A stretch of DNA of 64,000 nt from Candidatus Bipolaricaulis sibiricus (GTDB lineage: Bacteria > Bipolaricaulota > Bipolaricaulia > Bipolaricaulales > Bipolaricaulaceae): the NCBI GenBank assembly GCA_004102645.1, contig CP034928.1:1480153-1544152 (forward strand), read 5' to 3'. Below, piece by piece: positions 34,232 through 42,413 of this stretch; the stretch's first letter is position 1, and each line of letters opens with the position of its first letter. The notes beneath the pieces were generated by a model. It made no database searches. It worked only from the letters and a program-made list of their open reading frames with translations, and was not told where the DNA came from. Position numbers and translations under genes: made by a program.

Positions 34232-34265
34232 ATTATACAGGGGTGTATAACACACGGATGTATAA
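34232..34265 (-). promoter_or_regulatory. promoter with TTATACA palindrome upstream of AAA ATPase
   Basis: TTATACA-GGGG-TGTATAA (34233-34250) is a perfect 7-bp inverted repeat containing the TATAAT -10 (34232-34237, minus strand). A third TGTATAA lies at 34259-34265. A repressor bound here would cover the start of transcription. Confidence 0.7.
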
Positions 34266-34474
34266 CGCTGCCCGAGCGTCGGGGACGAGCTTTGCCCCCC
34301 TCTCCCTGCCCTCTCGGCCTGTCGGGGGAAGAGGGGTGAGACACGGGATGCGGGGGACGAGGGCGGAGCGGGAGGGGGAGCAGGAAGAGAGGGAGACGCT
34401 CCCCGCAACAAGCCGCTGGGCAGTTACTCTCGGGTTGGGACCTGGGCTCCGGACTCGAGGCTTCCGGCTGTCCT

Positions 34475-35728
34475 CTAGGCGAGCTTGGCCCGCAGCCGGG
34501 CGGACAGGTAGTCGATCGCCCACACGAGGATCACGATGAGGATCATCACCGTCCCCGCCTGACGGTACTGCACGCCCCAGATGTAGTTGATCAGCCGCTG
34601 GCCGATCCCTCCGCCGCCCACAAGCCCGACCACCGTCGCCATGCGGATGTTGATGTCCCACCGGTAGAGGGTGAACGAGATGTACGGGTTCACGATCTGG
34701 GGAACGATTGCGTAGCGTAGGACCGAGAGTGGCCCCGCACCGGTGGCGGTGATCGCCTCCACCGGACCCTGGTCGATCGCCTCGAGCCGCTCGGCGTACA
34801 GCTTCACGAGGTCCGCAATCGAGTGGACCCACAGGGCGAGAATCCCCGCGAACGGCGACCGGAGGGCCGTCACCCAGACGAGGAAGATGATCGCCCACAC
34901 GATGGGCTCGATGGAACGGGCGATGCTCATTGCCCCGCGGATGACGGTGTAGATGGGCCGCCCAATCGGGCCCCGCATCAGGTTCCGCGCAGCGAGGAAG
35001 CTGAGGGGGACGGCCACCAGCACCGCAAACAGGGTTGCCAGAACTGCCATGAACACGGTGACGATCATGTCCCGAACAGCATCGAGCAGAATCGTGGTGT
35101 CGGGCCGGACCAGCGCCCTCCAGAACTCGACGGTCTGCCCAGCCTGGGTGAACAGGCGCCGCAGGGCCGCCCAGCTGAGGGTCACCCCGAGCCCGGCAGC
35201 CAAGGTGACGAGGAGCAACAAGGCCACAAACAACCCCGCCGAGGTCCTGTACCAGGGTGTCGGAGCCTCGGCCGTGGGTCGTTCACGACGCAGACCATAG
35301 CCGGAAAGGCGTTCATGAAGCGGCGGGGCGAACACAAACGAGACCCCCGTGAGGCCGAGGAGATGCCACAGCACCACATGGAGTACCCGGCCGAGCCAGG
35401 TCGCCTCTCCCCGTGTGGGAACGAGCTCCCGGCCCAGGACCCTCTGCCCCCACGACCGGCCGAATGTCTCCCACAGCACTGCGCCTTCCACGACCCCCAG
35501 CGCGAACACCCACCACGGAACGAGGACGTACGCAACGGTACCGAGCACGTACCACGCGTAGGTGTACGTGACGAGCAGCCACAGCACGGCAAGCCCGCCT
35601 GCATCGAGGGCGAACACCGCGATGTGCTTGCCCCACACCTCAACCCGACGGGCCACCGCGTCGCGGAGCCCCCGGGCCGTGGTCCAGGCCGGCCGGTCCG
35701 ACGTGAACGTCTCGGGGTAGCCGGTCAT
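34475..35728 (-). CDS. phnE: phosphonate-type ABC permease with N-terminal RDD domain (2)
   Basis: 417 residues. The C-terminal 260 residues form a PhnE permease: AVPLSFLAARNLMRGPIG, SIARSIEPIVWAIIFLVWV and the coupling-helix region GPVEAITATGAGPLSVLRYAIVPQ, ending ILVWAIDYLSARLR. Ahead of it, residues 20-130 form an RDD-like domain (GRSWGQRVLGRELVP) that PhnE normally lacks. The ATG overlaps the first permease's stop by 4 nt. The two permeases would form a heterodimer with PhnC. Confidence 0.88.
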   Translation of the reverse strand: MTGYPETFTSDRPAWTTARGLRDAVARRVEVWGKHIAVFALDAGGLAVLWLLVTYTYAWYVLGTVAYVLVPWWVFALGVVEGAVLWETFGRSWGQRVLGRELVPTRGEATWLGRVLHVVLWHLLGLTGVSFVFAPPLHERLSGYGLRRERPTAEAPTPWYRTSAGLFVALLLLVTLAAGLGVTLSWAALRRLFTQAGQTVEFWRALVRPDTTILLDAVRDMIVTVFMAVLATLFAVLVAVPLSFLAARNLMRGPIGRPIYTVIRGAMSIARSIEPIVWAIIFLVWVTALRSPFAGILALWVHSIADLVKLYAERLEAIDQGPVEAITATGAGPLSVLRYAIVPQIVNPYISFTLYRWDINIRMATVVGLVGGGGIGQRLINYIWGVQYRQAGTVMILIVILVWAIDYLSARLRAKLA

Positions 35729-37002
35729 GCGATCCTTTCCCGAAGCCGTCCGGAGATGTAGTCCATCGCCCACACGATGGCGACGATCACGATCACCACC
35801 GCTCCCACCTTCGGCCAGTCGCCCTGGTTCTTGTAGTAGAAGAGCATGTCGCCGATGCCCCCGCCACCGACAAGGGCGATCACGGTGGACATGCGGACGT
35901 TGATGTCCCACCGGTAGAGGGTGAACGCCCAGAAGCTCGGCAGAACCTGGGGAATCACCGCGTAACGCACGACCTGGACGCGACTCCCCCCCGCCGCCCA
36001 CACCGCCTCGAGCGGGCCCGGAGACACCCCCTCCACCTGTTCGGAGAACAGTTTCCCCAAGGCGGCGATCGTGTGGATGGTGAGGGCAAGGATCCCGGCA
36101 AGGACGGTGCCGTACCCGACCCAGATCGCGAAGATGGAGGCCCAGATGATGGTCTCGATCGAACGGAAGATGTTGAAGAAGCCCCGGATCAGTCCGTACG
36201 TCGCCCACCCGGCTGGGCTGAATCCCATCACGTTCCGCGCGCCGAGGAACGAGAGGGGGAACGCGAACACCCCGCCGAGAATCGTCGCCACGAGGGCCAT
36301 GAACACGGTCACGACGCTCAGATCGAGAATCGAGTACCGCAGTGCCCGAAGCTCGAACACCGGATCGGGGGTGGTGAAGTAGCGAAAGTCTGGGCGGAGC
36401 ATCTCGCCCCAGATCCGGCCCGCCTGGGGGGCCCGGCGGACGAGCACCTGAAGGTTGATCCCGATGATGAGCCACCCCACCCACATCGTGAGGGCACCGA
36501 GGAACACGGCGAAGAGCCCCCACTGGGTGAGGAGCACGGGGCGTCCCGGCCGCTCCGGATCGTGAACCTCCGGCCGCATCGCAACGCCCGTGACCCGGTC
36601 GTGGAGCAGTTCTTCGTCGCGCAGGATCCACACGAGGGCTAGCGGGACCGACACGTGCCACGCCAGCCCGCGAAGGAGTCTCCGTCGAAGATCGACGGGT
36701 GTCCCGTCCTCCGAACGGAGGGCAACCCTGATTGCCCGCTGACCCAGGCTGCGCCCCAGCGAGCGACACCACACCGTCAGTTCGAGCGTCGCAACAACGA
36801 CCACGGCCCACCCCCACGACGGGAGCGTGAGGGTTCCCCACCAGTCCACGTGCACGGTGTACCAGTAGTGGTTGAGGAGGTACATCACGCAGTAGGCAAC
36901 GTACCCCCAGGCCATCCAGTCAAGGAAGAACGAGCCCGCGCGGCGCGACAGCGCCCTGAGCCGTGTCTGCGGAGCACCCGTGCTGCGCGGCGGAGGGGTC
37001 AC
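35725..37002 (-). CDS. phnE: phosphonate-type ABC permease with N-terminal RDD domain (1)
   Basis: 425 residues. The N-terminal 140 residues are an RDD domain (GSFFLDWMAWGYVAYCVMYL, GRSLGQRAIRVALRSEDGTP, LLHDRVTGVAM), three helices with the conserved R, D and D positions. The rest is a PhnE permease with FPLSFLGARNVMGF, IFRSIETIIWASIFAIWVGYG and GPLEAVWAAGGSRVQVVRYAVIPQ. GTG 37002 overlaps the phnC stop by 4 nt (GTGA); the open frame further upstream is antisense or out-of-frame phnC and is rejected. RDD domains occur in membrane proteins of unclear, possibly ion-transport, role. Confidence 0.88.
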   Translation of the reverse strand: MTPPPRSTGAPQTRLRALSRRAGSFFLDWMAWGYVAYCVMYLLNHYWYTVHVDWWGTLTLPSWGWAVVVVATLELTVWCRSLGRSLGQRAIRVALRSEDGTPVDLRRRLLRGLAWHVSVPLALVWILRDEELLHDRVTGVAMRPEVHDPERPGRPVLLTQWGLFAVFLGALTMWVGWLIIGINLQVLVRRAPQAGRIWGEMLRPDFRYFTTPDPVFELRALRYSILDLSVVTVFMALVATILGGVFAFPLSFLGARNVMGFSPAGWATYGLIRGFFNIFRSIETIIWASIFAIWVGYGTVLAGILALTIHTIAALGKLFSEQVEGVSPGPLEAVWAAGGSRVQVVRYAVIPQVLPSFWAFTLYRWDINVRMSTVIALVGGGGIGDMLFYYKNQGDWPKVGAVVIVIVAIVWAMDYISGRLRERIA

Positions 37003-37772
37003 CTTACCTCGACTTCTTCGGCATCCTCGCCGTAGATTTCCTTGAACTTCGCGTTGTCGATCATCTTCGGCGGGCCGTCGAACACGAGCTGGCCATCCTT
37101 GAGGGCGACGATCCGCGTCCCGTACCGCCGAGCGAGCGACAGAAAGTGGAGGCTGGCGATCACGGTCACGCCGTCCTGGCGGTTCATCTGCTCCAGGTAC
37201 TGCATGATGGAGTGGGAAGTGGCTGGATCGAGCGCGGACACCGGTTCGTCGGCAAGAAGGATCTCCGGCTTCTGCATCAGAGCACGGGCGATCCCCACCC
37301 GTTGCCGCTGCCCACCGGAGAGCTCGTCCACCCGCGCGTACGCCTTGTCGCGCAGGCCGACCCGAGCCAAGTTGGCCAACGCGGCCTGGCGATCCTCGGC
37401 GGAGAACAGGCCAAGGAGCGACCTCCACCCCGGCATGTACCCCAGTCGTCCCGTGAGGACGTTCCGAAGCGTCGTCGCCCGATCCACGAGGTTGAACTGC
37501 TGGAAGATCATCCCGATCCGACGCCGCACCCGTCGCATCCGCTTCGCAGACAGGCGGGTGAGGTCCGTGCCATCGAGCCAGATCTTCCCGCTCGTGGGCT
37601 CGATGAGCCGGTTGATGCAGCGGAGCAGGGTCGACTTCCCCGAGCCCGAGAGCCCGATCACGACGAGGAACTCCCCCTTCTCCACCGCGAACGAGAGATC
37701 GCGCAGGGCATGGACCTGCCCGCGCTCGTACACCTTGGTCAGGTGCTCAAACACCAAGTAGGGTTTGGCCAT
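36999..37772 (-). CDS. phnC: phosphonate/phosphite-type ABC transporter ATPase
   Basis: 257-residue ATPase. Walker A IGLSGSGKST (39-48), Q-loop FQQFNLVDRATTLRNVLTGRL (the extended spacing typical of PhnC), signature LSGGQRQRVGIARAL, Walker [14 protein letters not shown], and switch His in ASLHF. GGFs of other ABC classes do not have the NVLTGRLG block. It lies after an intercistronic hairpin that separates it from phnD and is coupled to the first permease by a 4-nt overlap. Confidence 0.93.
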   Translation of the reverse strand: MAKPYLVFEHLTKVYERGQVHALRDLSFAVEKGEFLVVIGLSGSGKSTLLRCINRLIEPTSGKIWLDGTDLTRLSAKRMRRVRRRIGMIFQQFNLVDRATTLRNVLTGRLGYMPGWRSLLGLFSAEDRQAALANLARVGLRDKAYARVDELSGGQRQRVGIARALMQKPEILLADEPVSALDPATSHSIMQYLEQMNRQDGVTVIASLHFLSLARRYGTRIVALKDGQLVFDGPPKMIDNAKFKEIYGEDAEEVEVR

Positions 37773-37783
37773 AGGGGATCAAA

Positions 37784-37812
37784 CCGTGGGGGAGGTATCC
37801 CCTCCCCCACGG
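37784..37812 (-). promoter_or_regulatory. stem-loop between phnD and phnC
   Basis: CCGTGGGGGAGG pairs perfectly with CCTCCCCCACGG around 5 nt, 27 nt after the phnD stop and just before the phnC ribosome site. It probably stops part of transcription or protects the phnD message, so binding protein is made in excess of the membrane complex. Confidence 0.65.
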
Positions 37813-37838
37813 CTGTTCACCATGCTCTCAACCCAGCC

Positions 37839-38852
37839 CTACCGCTGCGGGTTGGGAAGCCCAATCATCGTCCGATACGTGTCGTAGTACGAATCGTCGA
37901 TGAGCTCGACGTCCGTCCACTCGTAGAAGTTGGGGTTGCTCCACAGCTTGTTCCCCTCTGGGGAGCGGATGTGGGCGATGATTGCAGCAACGATCGCGTT
38001 CTCGACCCGGATCGGGAACCCAGCGGAGAAGGCGATGCAGTCGTTCGGCAGCGGGCCGATCGTATCGAGGACGGCGATCTTCTCGATGATCTCCTCGAGC
38101 GTGCCCATCCCCTCGACGCGCGACGCGGCAAGGCGCAGGTCCACGCAGGTCCCGCGCAGCTCCGGCGGATAGAGGGCGTTGTTCTCCCGGTCCCAAATCC
38201 ACATCTCGGGGTCCCTCCCGTAGTCCCACTTCGGACCTTCGTAACCAGCCGGGGGCTCCGGGGGCGAGCCGTAGCTCGTGCAGAAGTCTCCCTGACCCTT
38301 GAGGAGCGCGATCATCGAGTTCGTGTGACCGCCCGACTTCACGACGCCGCTGAAGACCAGCCCGGCCTCGTCGAACACCCGCTTCGGGAACACGTAGCCC
38401 GACGTGGAGCCTTCGTCGTTGTAGATCCAGATCTTGCCGTTGAGGTCCTTGATCGAGGTGTAGCCCTTGTCGCGGGGGACGTAGATGCTCGAGAAGTAGA
38501 ACGAGTAGCCACGGCGGACCGCGGCGAGACGGGCGTGGGCCCCGAAGTTCGTCTCCACCGAGATTCGGGCGTACTGATCCGTCGTCGGCGTGCCCATCAC
38601 GTTCCCTTCGGCGGCCTTGAACGCCTCCACCAAAGCTGCGTAGTCCGGCATCACCCTCGGAATGATGAACAGGCCGGTTGCCTTGCCGATCGCCTCGGCG
38701 ATCTGCTTCGCCGTCGACTCGATCACCTCAGCCCGCGTGGACGGGGGGAACACCCAGATGATCGGGTTGTCCCGCGTGCCGAGCGCCTGGGCGAGGCCCG
38801 TCGCCCCAAGCGCCAACGTTGCCACCAACACTGCCAGCAGAGTCCGCTTCAC
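37839..38852 (-). CDS. phnD: phosphonate-type ABC transporter binding protein
   Basis: 337 residues. Signal peptide MKRTLLAVLVATLALGATGLAQ, then a PhnD/PhoD-like periplasmic binding fold: IIWVFPPSTRAEVIESTAKQ, GLFIIPRVMPDYAALVEAFKA, GTPTTDQYARISVETN and SIKDLNGKIWIYNDEGSTSG. The GTG start has AGGAGGTGG upstream and TATAAT about 24 nt before it. Ligand could be phosphonate, phosphite or another oxyanion; no C-P lyase or phosphite dehydrogenase genes are in the window. Confidence 0.88.
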   Translation of the reverse strand: MKRTLLAVLVATLALGATGLAQALGTRDNPIIWVFPPSTRAEVIESTAKQIAEAIGKATGLFIIPRVMPDYAALVEAFKAAEGNVMGTPTTDQYARISVETNFGAHARLAAVRRGYSFYFSSIYVPRDKGYTSIKDLNGKIWIYNDEGSTSGYVFPKRVFDEAGLVFSGVVKSGGHTNSMIALLKGQGDFCTSYGSPPEPPAGYEGPKWDYGRDPEMWIWDRENNALYPPELRGTCVDLRLAASRVEGMGTLEEIIEKIAVLDTIGPLPNDCIAFSAGFPIRVENAIVAAIIAHIRSPEGNKLWSNPNFYEWTDVELIDDSYYDTYRTMIGLPNPQR

Positions 38853-38876
38853 AGCACCACCTCCTAGGTGTGGTTC

Positions 38877-38882
38877 ATTATA
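38877..38882 (-). promoter_or_regulatory. -10 box of phn operon
   Basis: TATAAT on the minus strand, 24 nt before the phnD GTG and followed by the ribosome site AGGAGGTGG. No -35 consensus is seen at 16-18 nt. It gives the phn genes a start separate from the nucleoside operon upstream. Confidence 0.6.
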
Positions 38883-38906
38883 CCCGACCGCCGGGGCCGC
38901 CCTCGG

Positions 38907-39692
38907 CTATCCCAGGAGACGATCCCGAGCTTTCACCAAGGCGCGCACCCGCGGCGGGTCCACCGGGTTTCCGACCCTCCCGTCTACCTTGAGGGCCGTC
39001 CCGACGATGAACCCATCAGCGTGAGGATACAGACCGATCCGATCGGCCCCAACCCCGCTTCCCACGAACACGGGGAGCCCGGAGGCGTCCTTCGCCACCC
39101 GGATGTCCGCGGGGACCGCGGGATCGCCGGTCGCCCCACCGGTGACGATCAGCGCATCGGGTCCGTTCCGCGCTGCGTCGCGCGCGGCCTGGGCCAACGT
39201 CTCGAAGTGTACGGCGTGCTTCACGTGCACGTCGGCGAGAACCGCCACGTCGCCGCCCAGCGCCCGCCGAAGCTCGAGGATCTCCCGGGCCTCGCCCTCG
39301 ATGATCCCCTGGTCGGTGAACGCGGTCCCCGCGAACACGTTGACGCGGATGAACGACGCCCCGGCGAGGGATGCGATCGCCATCGCGGCGACGCCGTCGG
39401 AGCGGAGGACGTTCACCCCCAGGGGAATCCGCGCCCGGCGAACGAGATCGCGGACGACGATCGCCAGCGCCGCAACCGTGGCCGGGTCGGCCTTCTTCCG
39501 GAACGGCGCGTCACCGAAGTTCTCCACGATCGCCCCGTCTGCCCCACCGGCCTCGAGGGCGCCGAGGTCAGCCTGAGACCTTGCCAGGACGGGATCCAGG
39601 CCCTCCAGTGACCCGCGGGGAGTGCCCGGCAGGGGAGGAAGGTGGATGACCCCGATCAACGGCCGAGAGGAGGGATGCCACGGCAGGCCCAT
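38907..39692 (-). CDS. BtpA/SgcQ-family TIM-barrel protein (2)
   Basis: 261 residues of the BtpA family (Pfam BtpA). Characteristic blocks: LIGVIHLPPLPGTPRG (12-27), GADGAIVENFGDAPF (50-64), IPLGVNVLRSDGVAAMAIA, ADVHVKHAVHF, DALIVTGGATGDP and VFVGSGVGADRIGLYPHADGFIVGTALKVDG. The fold is a TIM barrel with a phosphate-binding-like C-terminal loop (GSGV, VGTALK). Biochemical function is unsettled; the founding member affects photosystem I in cyanobacteria, which is irrelevant here. It starts 2 nt after its paralogue, last in the nucleoside-uptake operon. Confidence 0.88.
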   Translation of the reverse strand: MGLPWHPSSRPLIGVIHLPPLPGTPRGSLEGLDPVLARSQADLGALEAGGADGAIVENFGDAPFRKKADPATVAALAIVVRDLVRRARIPLGVNVLRSDGVAAMAIASLAGASFIRVNVFAGTAFTDQGIIEGEAREILELRRALGGDVAVLADVHVKHAVHFETLAQAARDAARNGPDALIVTGGATGDPAVPADIRVAKDASGLPVFVGSGVGADRIGLYPHADGFIVGTALKVDGRVGNPVDPPRVRALVKARDRLLG

Positions 39693-39694
39693 CG

Positions 39695-40546
39695 CTACCT
39701 CCGGGCGGACCGGGCCGCCTCGACGAACCGCTTCACGCGCTCCTCATCCACCGGGTTCGTCGGATCGCCGTCTCGCTTGAGGCTCGAACCGACGATCACC
39801 CCGTCTGCCCAGCGGAGGAACGCTCCGATGTTCTCTTCCGTCGCCCCCGACCCGACGAGGACCGGACGGTGGGCGAGCTCCTTCGCCACACGGACCTTGT
39901 CCACATCGGGGGCGTCTCCGGTCATCCGGCCCGACACGATGAGGGCATCTGCGCCGTAGAACTCCGTCCATTCGATGTGGGTGGCGAGGCCGATCCCCGG
40001 GAACCGCACCGCGTGCTTCTTGTCCACATCGCAGAGGAGCTTGACCTGCTCGGCATGGAGTTCCTTCCGCTTGCGCAGGAGCTCCGCGGCACAGCCGTGA
40101 TCGAACTCGCCCGTGTCCCAGACCTGGGCCCCGGTGAGAAGGCACACCCGGATGAACCGCGCGCCCGCGGCCACGGCGATCGCCAGGGCCACCACGCCCC
40201 CGTTGTGAACGACGTTGATCCCCACCGGAACAGGGACCTCCTCGACCACCGCCCGGGCGGCGACGGCCTGGCACGCGCTCTCCTCCGGGGGGACGGCAGT
40301 CCCGACGTAGAACGGGAGGTCCCACATGTTCTCCACGATCAGGCCGTCCACCCCACCCCGCACGAGGGCGCGCGCGTCGGCGAGCGCGGCCTCGATCAGC
40401 GCGTCCATCCCGTATCCTGTGTACCCCGGCGCCCCAGGAAGGGGCCACAGGTGGACCATCCCGATCACCGGCGCCTCGACCCCGAACAGATCCCGGAGCG
40501 AGGCCAGCCTCAGCTCATCCCACCGCCTCTTCCACTCTGCGCTCAT
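39695..40546 (-). CDS. BtpA/SgcQ-family TIM-barrel protein (1)
   Basis: 283 residues, paralogous to the next gene: APVIGMVHLWPLPGAPGYTG, GVDGLIVENMWDLPFYVG, VPVGINVVHNGGVVALAIA, CDVDKKHAVRFPG, DALIVSGRMTGDAPD and VLVGSGATEENIGAFLRWADGVIVGSSLKRDG. The conserved His, Asp and Lys of DVxxKHA and the terminal GSxxKRDG are intact in both copies. The ATG overlaps the kinase gene's stop by 4 nt. Two different barrels in one operon suggests two successive or alternative reactions on a phosphorylated sugar or nucleoside derivative. Confidence 0.88.
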   Translation of the reverse strand: MSAEWKRRWDELRLASLRDLFGVEAPVIGMVHLWPLPGAPGYTGYGMDALIEAALADARALVRGGVDGLIVENMWDLPFYVGTAVPPEESACQAVAARAVVEEVPVPVGINVVHNGGVVALAIAVAAGARFIRVCLLTGAQVWDTGEFDHGCAAELLRKRKELHAEQVKLLCDVDKKHAVRFPGIGLATHIEWTEFYGADALIVSGRMTGDAPDVDKVRVAKELAHRPVLVGSGATEENIGAFLRWADGVIVGSSLKRDGDPTNPVDEERVKRFVEAARSARR

Positions 40547-41523
40547 CGCTCCCCCTTCCGCCATCGCTCCCCCAACCACGCTCCAAGGGTACTCTGTCCG
40601 GGGACGCGATCGAGGAGAGAGAGCAGCTCGTCGAGGGAGGGAAGGGGTCCCGCTGCTCCGCGCTGCGCGGCAGCCCCACCGAGGAGGTTCGCCAGGGCAC
40701 CGAGGCGCTCGGCGGGCCACCCCAGCACGACACCCACGATCGCCCCCGCGTTGAACGCGTCCCCTGCTCCGGTCGCGTTCGTCGCCACCACGGGGAACGG
40801 GGGGACAGCGACCTCTCCCTCTGGACCGGCCACGAGACACCCCTCGGCATCGAGCTTCACCGCCACCCACTCCACGCCGTGCCCGCGGAGGTGCATGACC
40901 CCCCGCGGGACCTCTGCCTCCCCCGTCAGGTCCCGAATCTCTCGCCGATTGGGCAGTGCGAGCGTGATCCCGGCCAGAAGGTCCCGCTCCGGACGAAGGG
41001 CCGGAGCGACGGCTCCCGGGTCGAGGCTGACGGGGATCCCCCGCCCACGGGCGTAGGCCACCGCGCGCTCCGCCGCCCCGCGCTCGGCCGCTCCCATCCA
41101 GGCGTACCCCGAGACGTGCAGTCCGTCGACTCCCTCGAGCCAGGACACAGGGATCTGCTCCCACCGCAGCTCGCGGGCCGCGCCCGGCGACGCGAGTAGG
41201 GTCCGCTCCCCGCCGCGTTGAACGAGCGACAGGCACACTCCGGTGGACAGGTGGGGAACCCGCTGAATCCATCGCGTGGGGACCCCGGCGCGGGTCAGGG
41301 CGGACCACAGCCAGTCCCCAAACGGATCTTCCCCGATCGCCGCCGCCAGCCGGACCTCGCACCCCAGTGCCGCGAGCCACCGCGCGGTGAGGGCCGCCGA
41401 TCCCCCCCAGGCCGGCGCGGTGACGGCGTGAGCCTCTCCCCCCGGAGGGGGCATCGTCTCGACCTGGACGAGCACATCCAGGTTGAGGTCGCCGAGGACG
41501 GCGACCACCGGGCGGTTGCTCAC
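40543..41523 (-). CDS. PfkB-family sugar or nucleoside kinase
   Basis: 326 residues of the ribokinase/PfkB family. N-terminal VVAVLGDLNLDVLVQVETMPPPGGEAHA holds the substrate-binding GD and Asp; GGSAALTARWLAALG replaces the usual GGxxxN block; the C-terminal anion hole is VVATNATGAGDAFNAGAIVG with the catalytic Asp in GAGD. The GTG start overlaps the upstream permease stop by 4 nt. Placed between a nucleoside importer and two BtpA barrels, it probably phosphorylates the imported nucleoside or its sugar. Specificity cannot be read from sequence. Confidence 0.87.
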   Translation of the reverse strand: MSNRPVVAVLGDLNLDVLVQVETMPPPGGEAHAVTAPAWGGSAALTARWLAALGCEVRLAAAIGEDPFGDWLWSALTRAGVPTRWIQRVPHLSTGVCLSLVQRGGERTLLASPGAARELRWEQIPVSWLEGVDGLHVSGYAWMGAAERGAAERAVAYARGRGIPVSLDPGAVAPALRPERDLLAGITLALPNRREIRDLTGEAEVPRGVMHLRGHGVEWVAVKLDAEGCLVAGPEGEVAVPPFPVVATNATGAGDAFNAGAIVGVVLGWPAERLGALANLLGGAAAQRGAAGPLPSLDELLSLLDRVPGQSTLGAWLGERWRKGER

Positions 41524-42413
41524 TCCCGCTTGTACGGCACGCCGAGCGCCTTCGGGAACCGCACGCGCCCGACAACCCCCGACACCACGAGCAGGGTCAC
41601 GATGTAGGGGAGCATGTCCACGAACTGCCACGGGATCGTCTTCACCGGGAGCGTCTTGATCCACGTGGCGAGGCTCTGGAAGAACCCGAAGATGAACCCG
41701 CCCACTAGCGCGAGAAGGGGATTCAGGCCGCTGAACACGACGGTGGCCAGGGCGATGAACCCCCGGCCAGCGGAGATCTCCTTCGTCACCGAACCGAACC
41801 ACGCGACGGACATGAACGCCCCGGCGAGGCCGGCCAGCGCTCCGCCGAACGTCGTCGCCAGGAGCCGGGTCAGGTTGACGTTGATCCCCGCGACGTCGGC
41901 GGCCTCGGGGTTCTCGCCAACCGCCTTGAGGATCAGGCCGGCGCGGGTCCGCTTGAGAAACCAGTACGCAACGAACGGCAGGGCGATGGCGAGGAAGATG
42001 AGCGGTGACAGCGCCCCCATCGGCGTCCGCAGCTTGAGGAGCTGGGCCTCGGCGGGGACGGCATGGAACCCTGGGGCGCCGAGCTTGATGAGGCCGAACG
42101 CCACGAACCCGAGGGCGAACAGGTTGATCCCGATCCCGGCGATCATCTGGGTCCCCTTCCAGTAGGCGCAGATGATGGAGAACACAAGCCCGATCGCCAT
42201 CCCCACGCCCATGCCCACGAGCAGACCGACGATCGGACCGCCCGCCTTCGCGCCCAAGGCCCCGACGAACGCGCTGATGAGGAGGATCCCTTCGAGCCCG
42301 ATGTTGAACAGGCCCGCCGTCTCGCCGATGATCTCCCCCACCGCGGTGAGGGTGATCGGCACCATCGCGTGGAGAGAGATCCGTAGCAGATCGAGAACGT
42401 AACTCCAGTTCAT
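41520..42413 (-). CDS. nucleoside ABC transporter permease (NupQ-like)
   Basis: 297-residue inner-membrane permease of the BPD-transp-2 family. The EIIGETAGLFNIGLEGILLISAF block near the N-terminus and GENPEAADVAGINVNLTRLLATTFGGALAGLAGA coupling region are typical of the purine-nucleoside group that works with BmpA-type binding proteins. Eight or so helices. It is coupled by 4-nt overlaps to the permease before it and the kinase after it. Confidence 0.9.
   Translation of the reverse strand: MNWSYVLDLLRISLHAMVPITLTAVGEIIGETAGLFNIGLEGILLISAFVGALGAKAGGPIVGLLVGMGVGMAIGLVFSIICAYWKGTQMIAGIGINLFALGFVAFGLIKLGAPGFHAVPAEAQLLKLRTPMGALSPLIFLAIALPFVAYWFLKRTRAGLILKAVGENPEAADVAGINVNLTRLLATTFGGALAGLAGAFMSVAWFGSVTKEISAGRGFIALATVVFSGLNPLLALVGGFIFGFFQSLATWIKTLPVKTIPWQFVDMLPYIVTLLVVSGVVGRVRFPKALGVPYKRE

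Noticed and set aside
36963-38867. 634-codon open frame on the plus strand
   Set aside because: Antisense to phnC and phnD, which have clear motifs.
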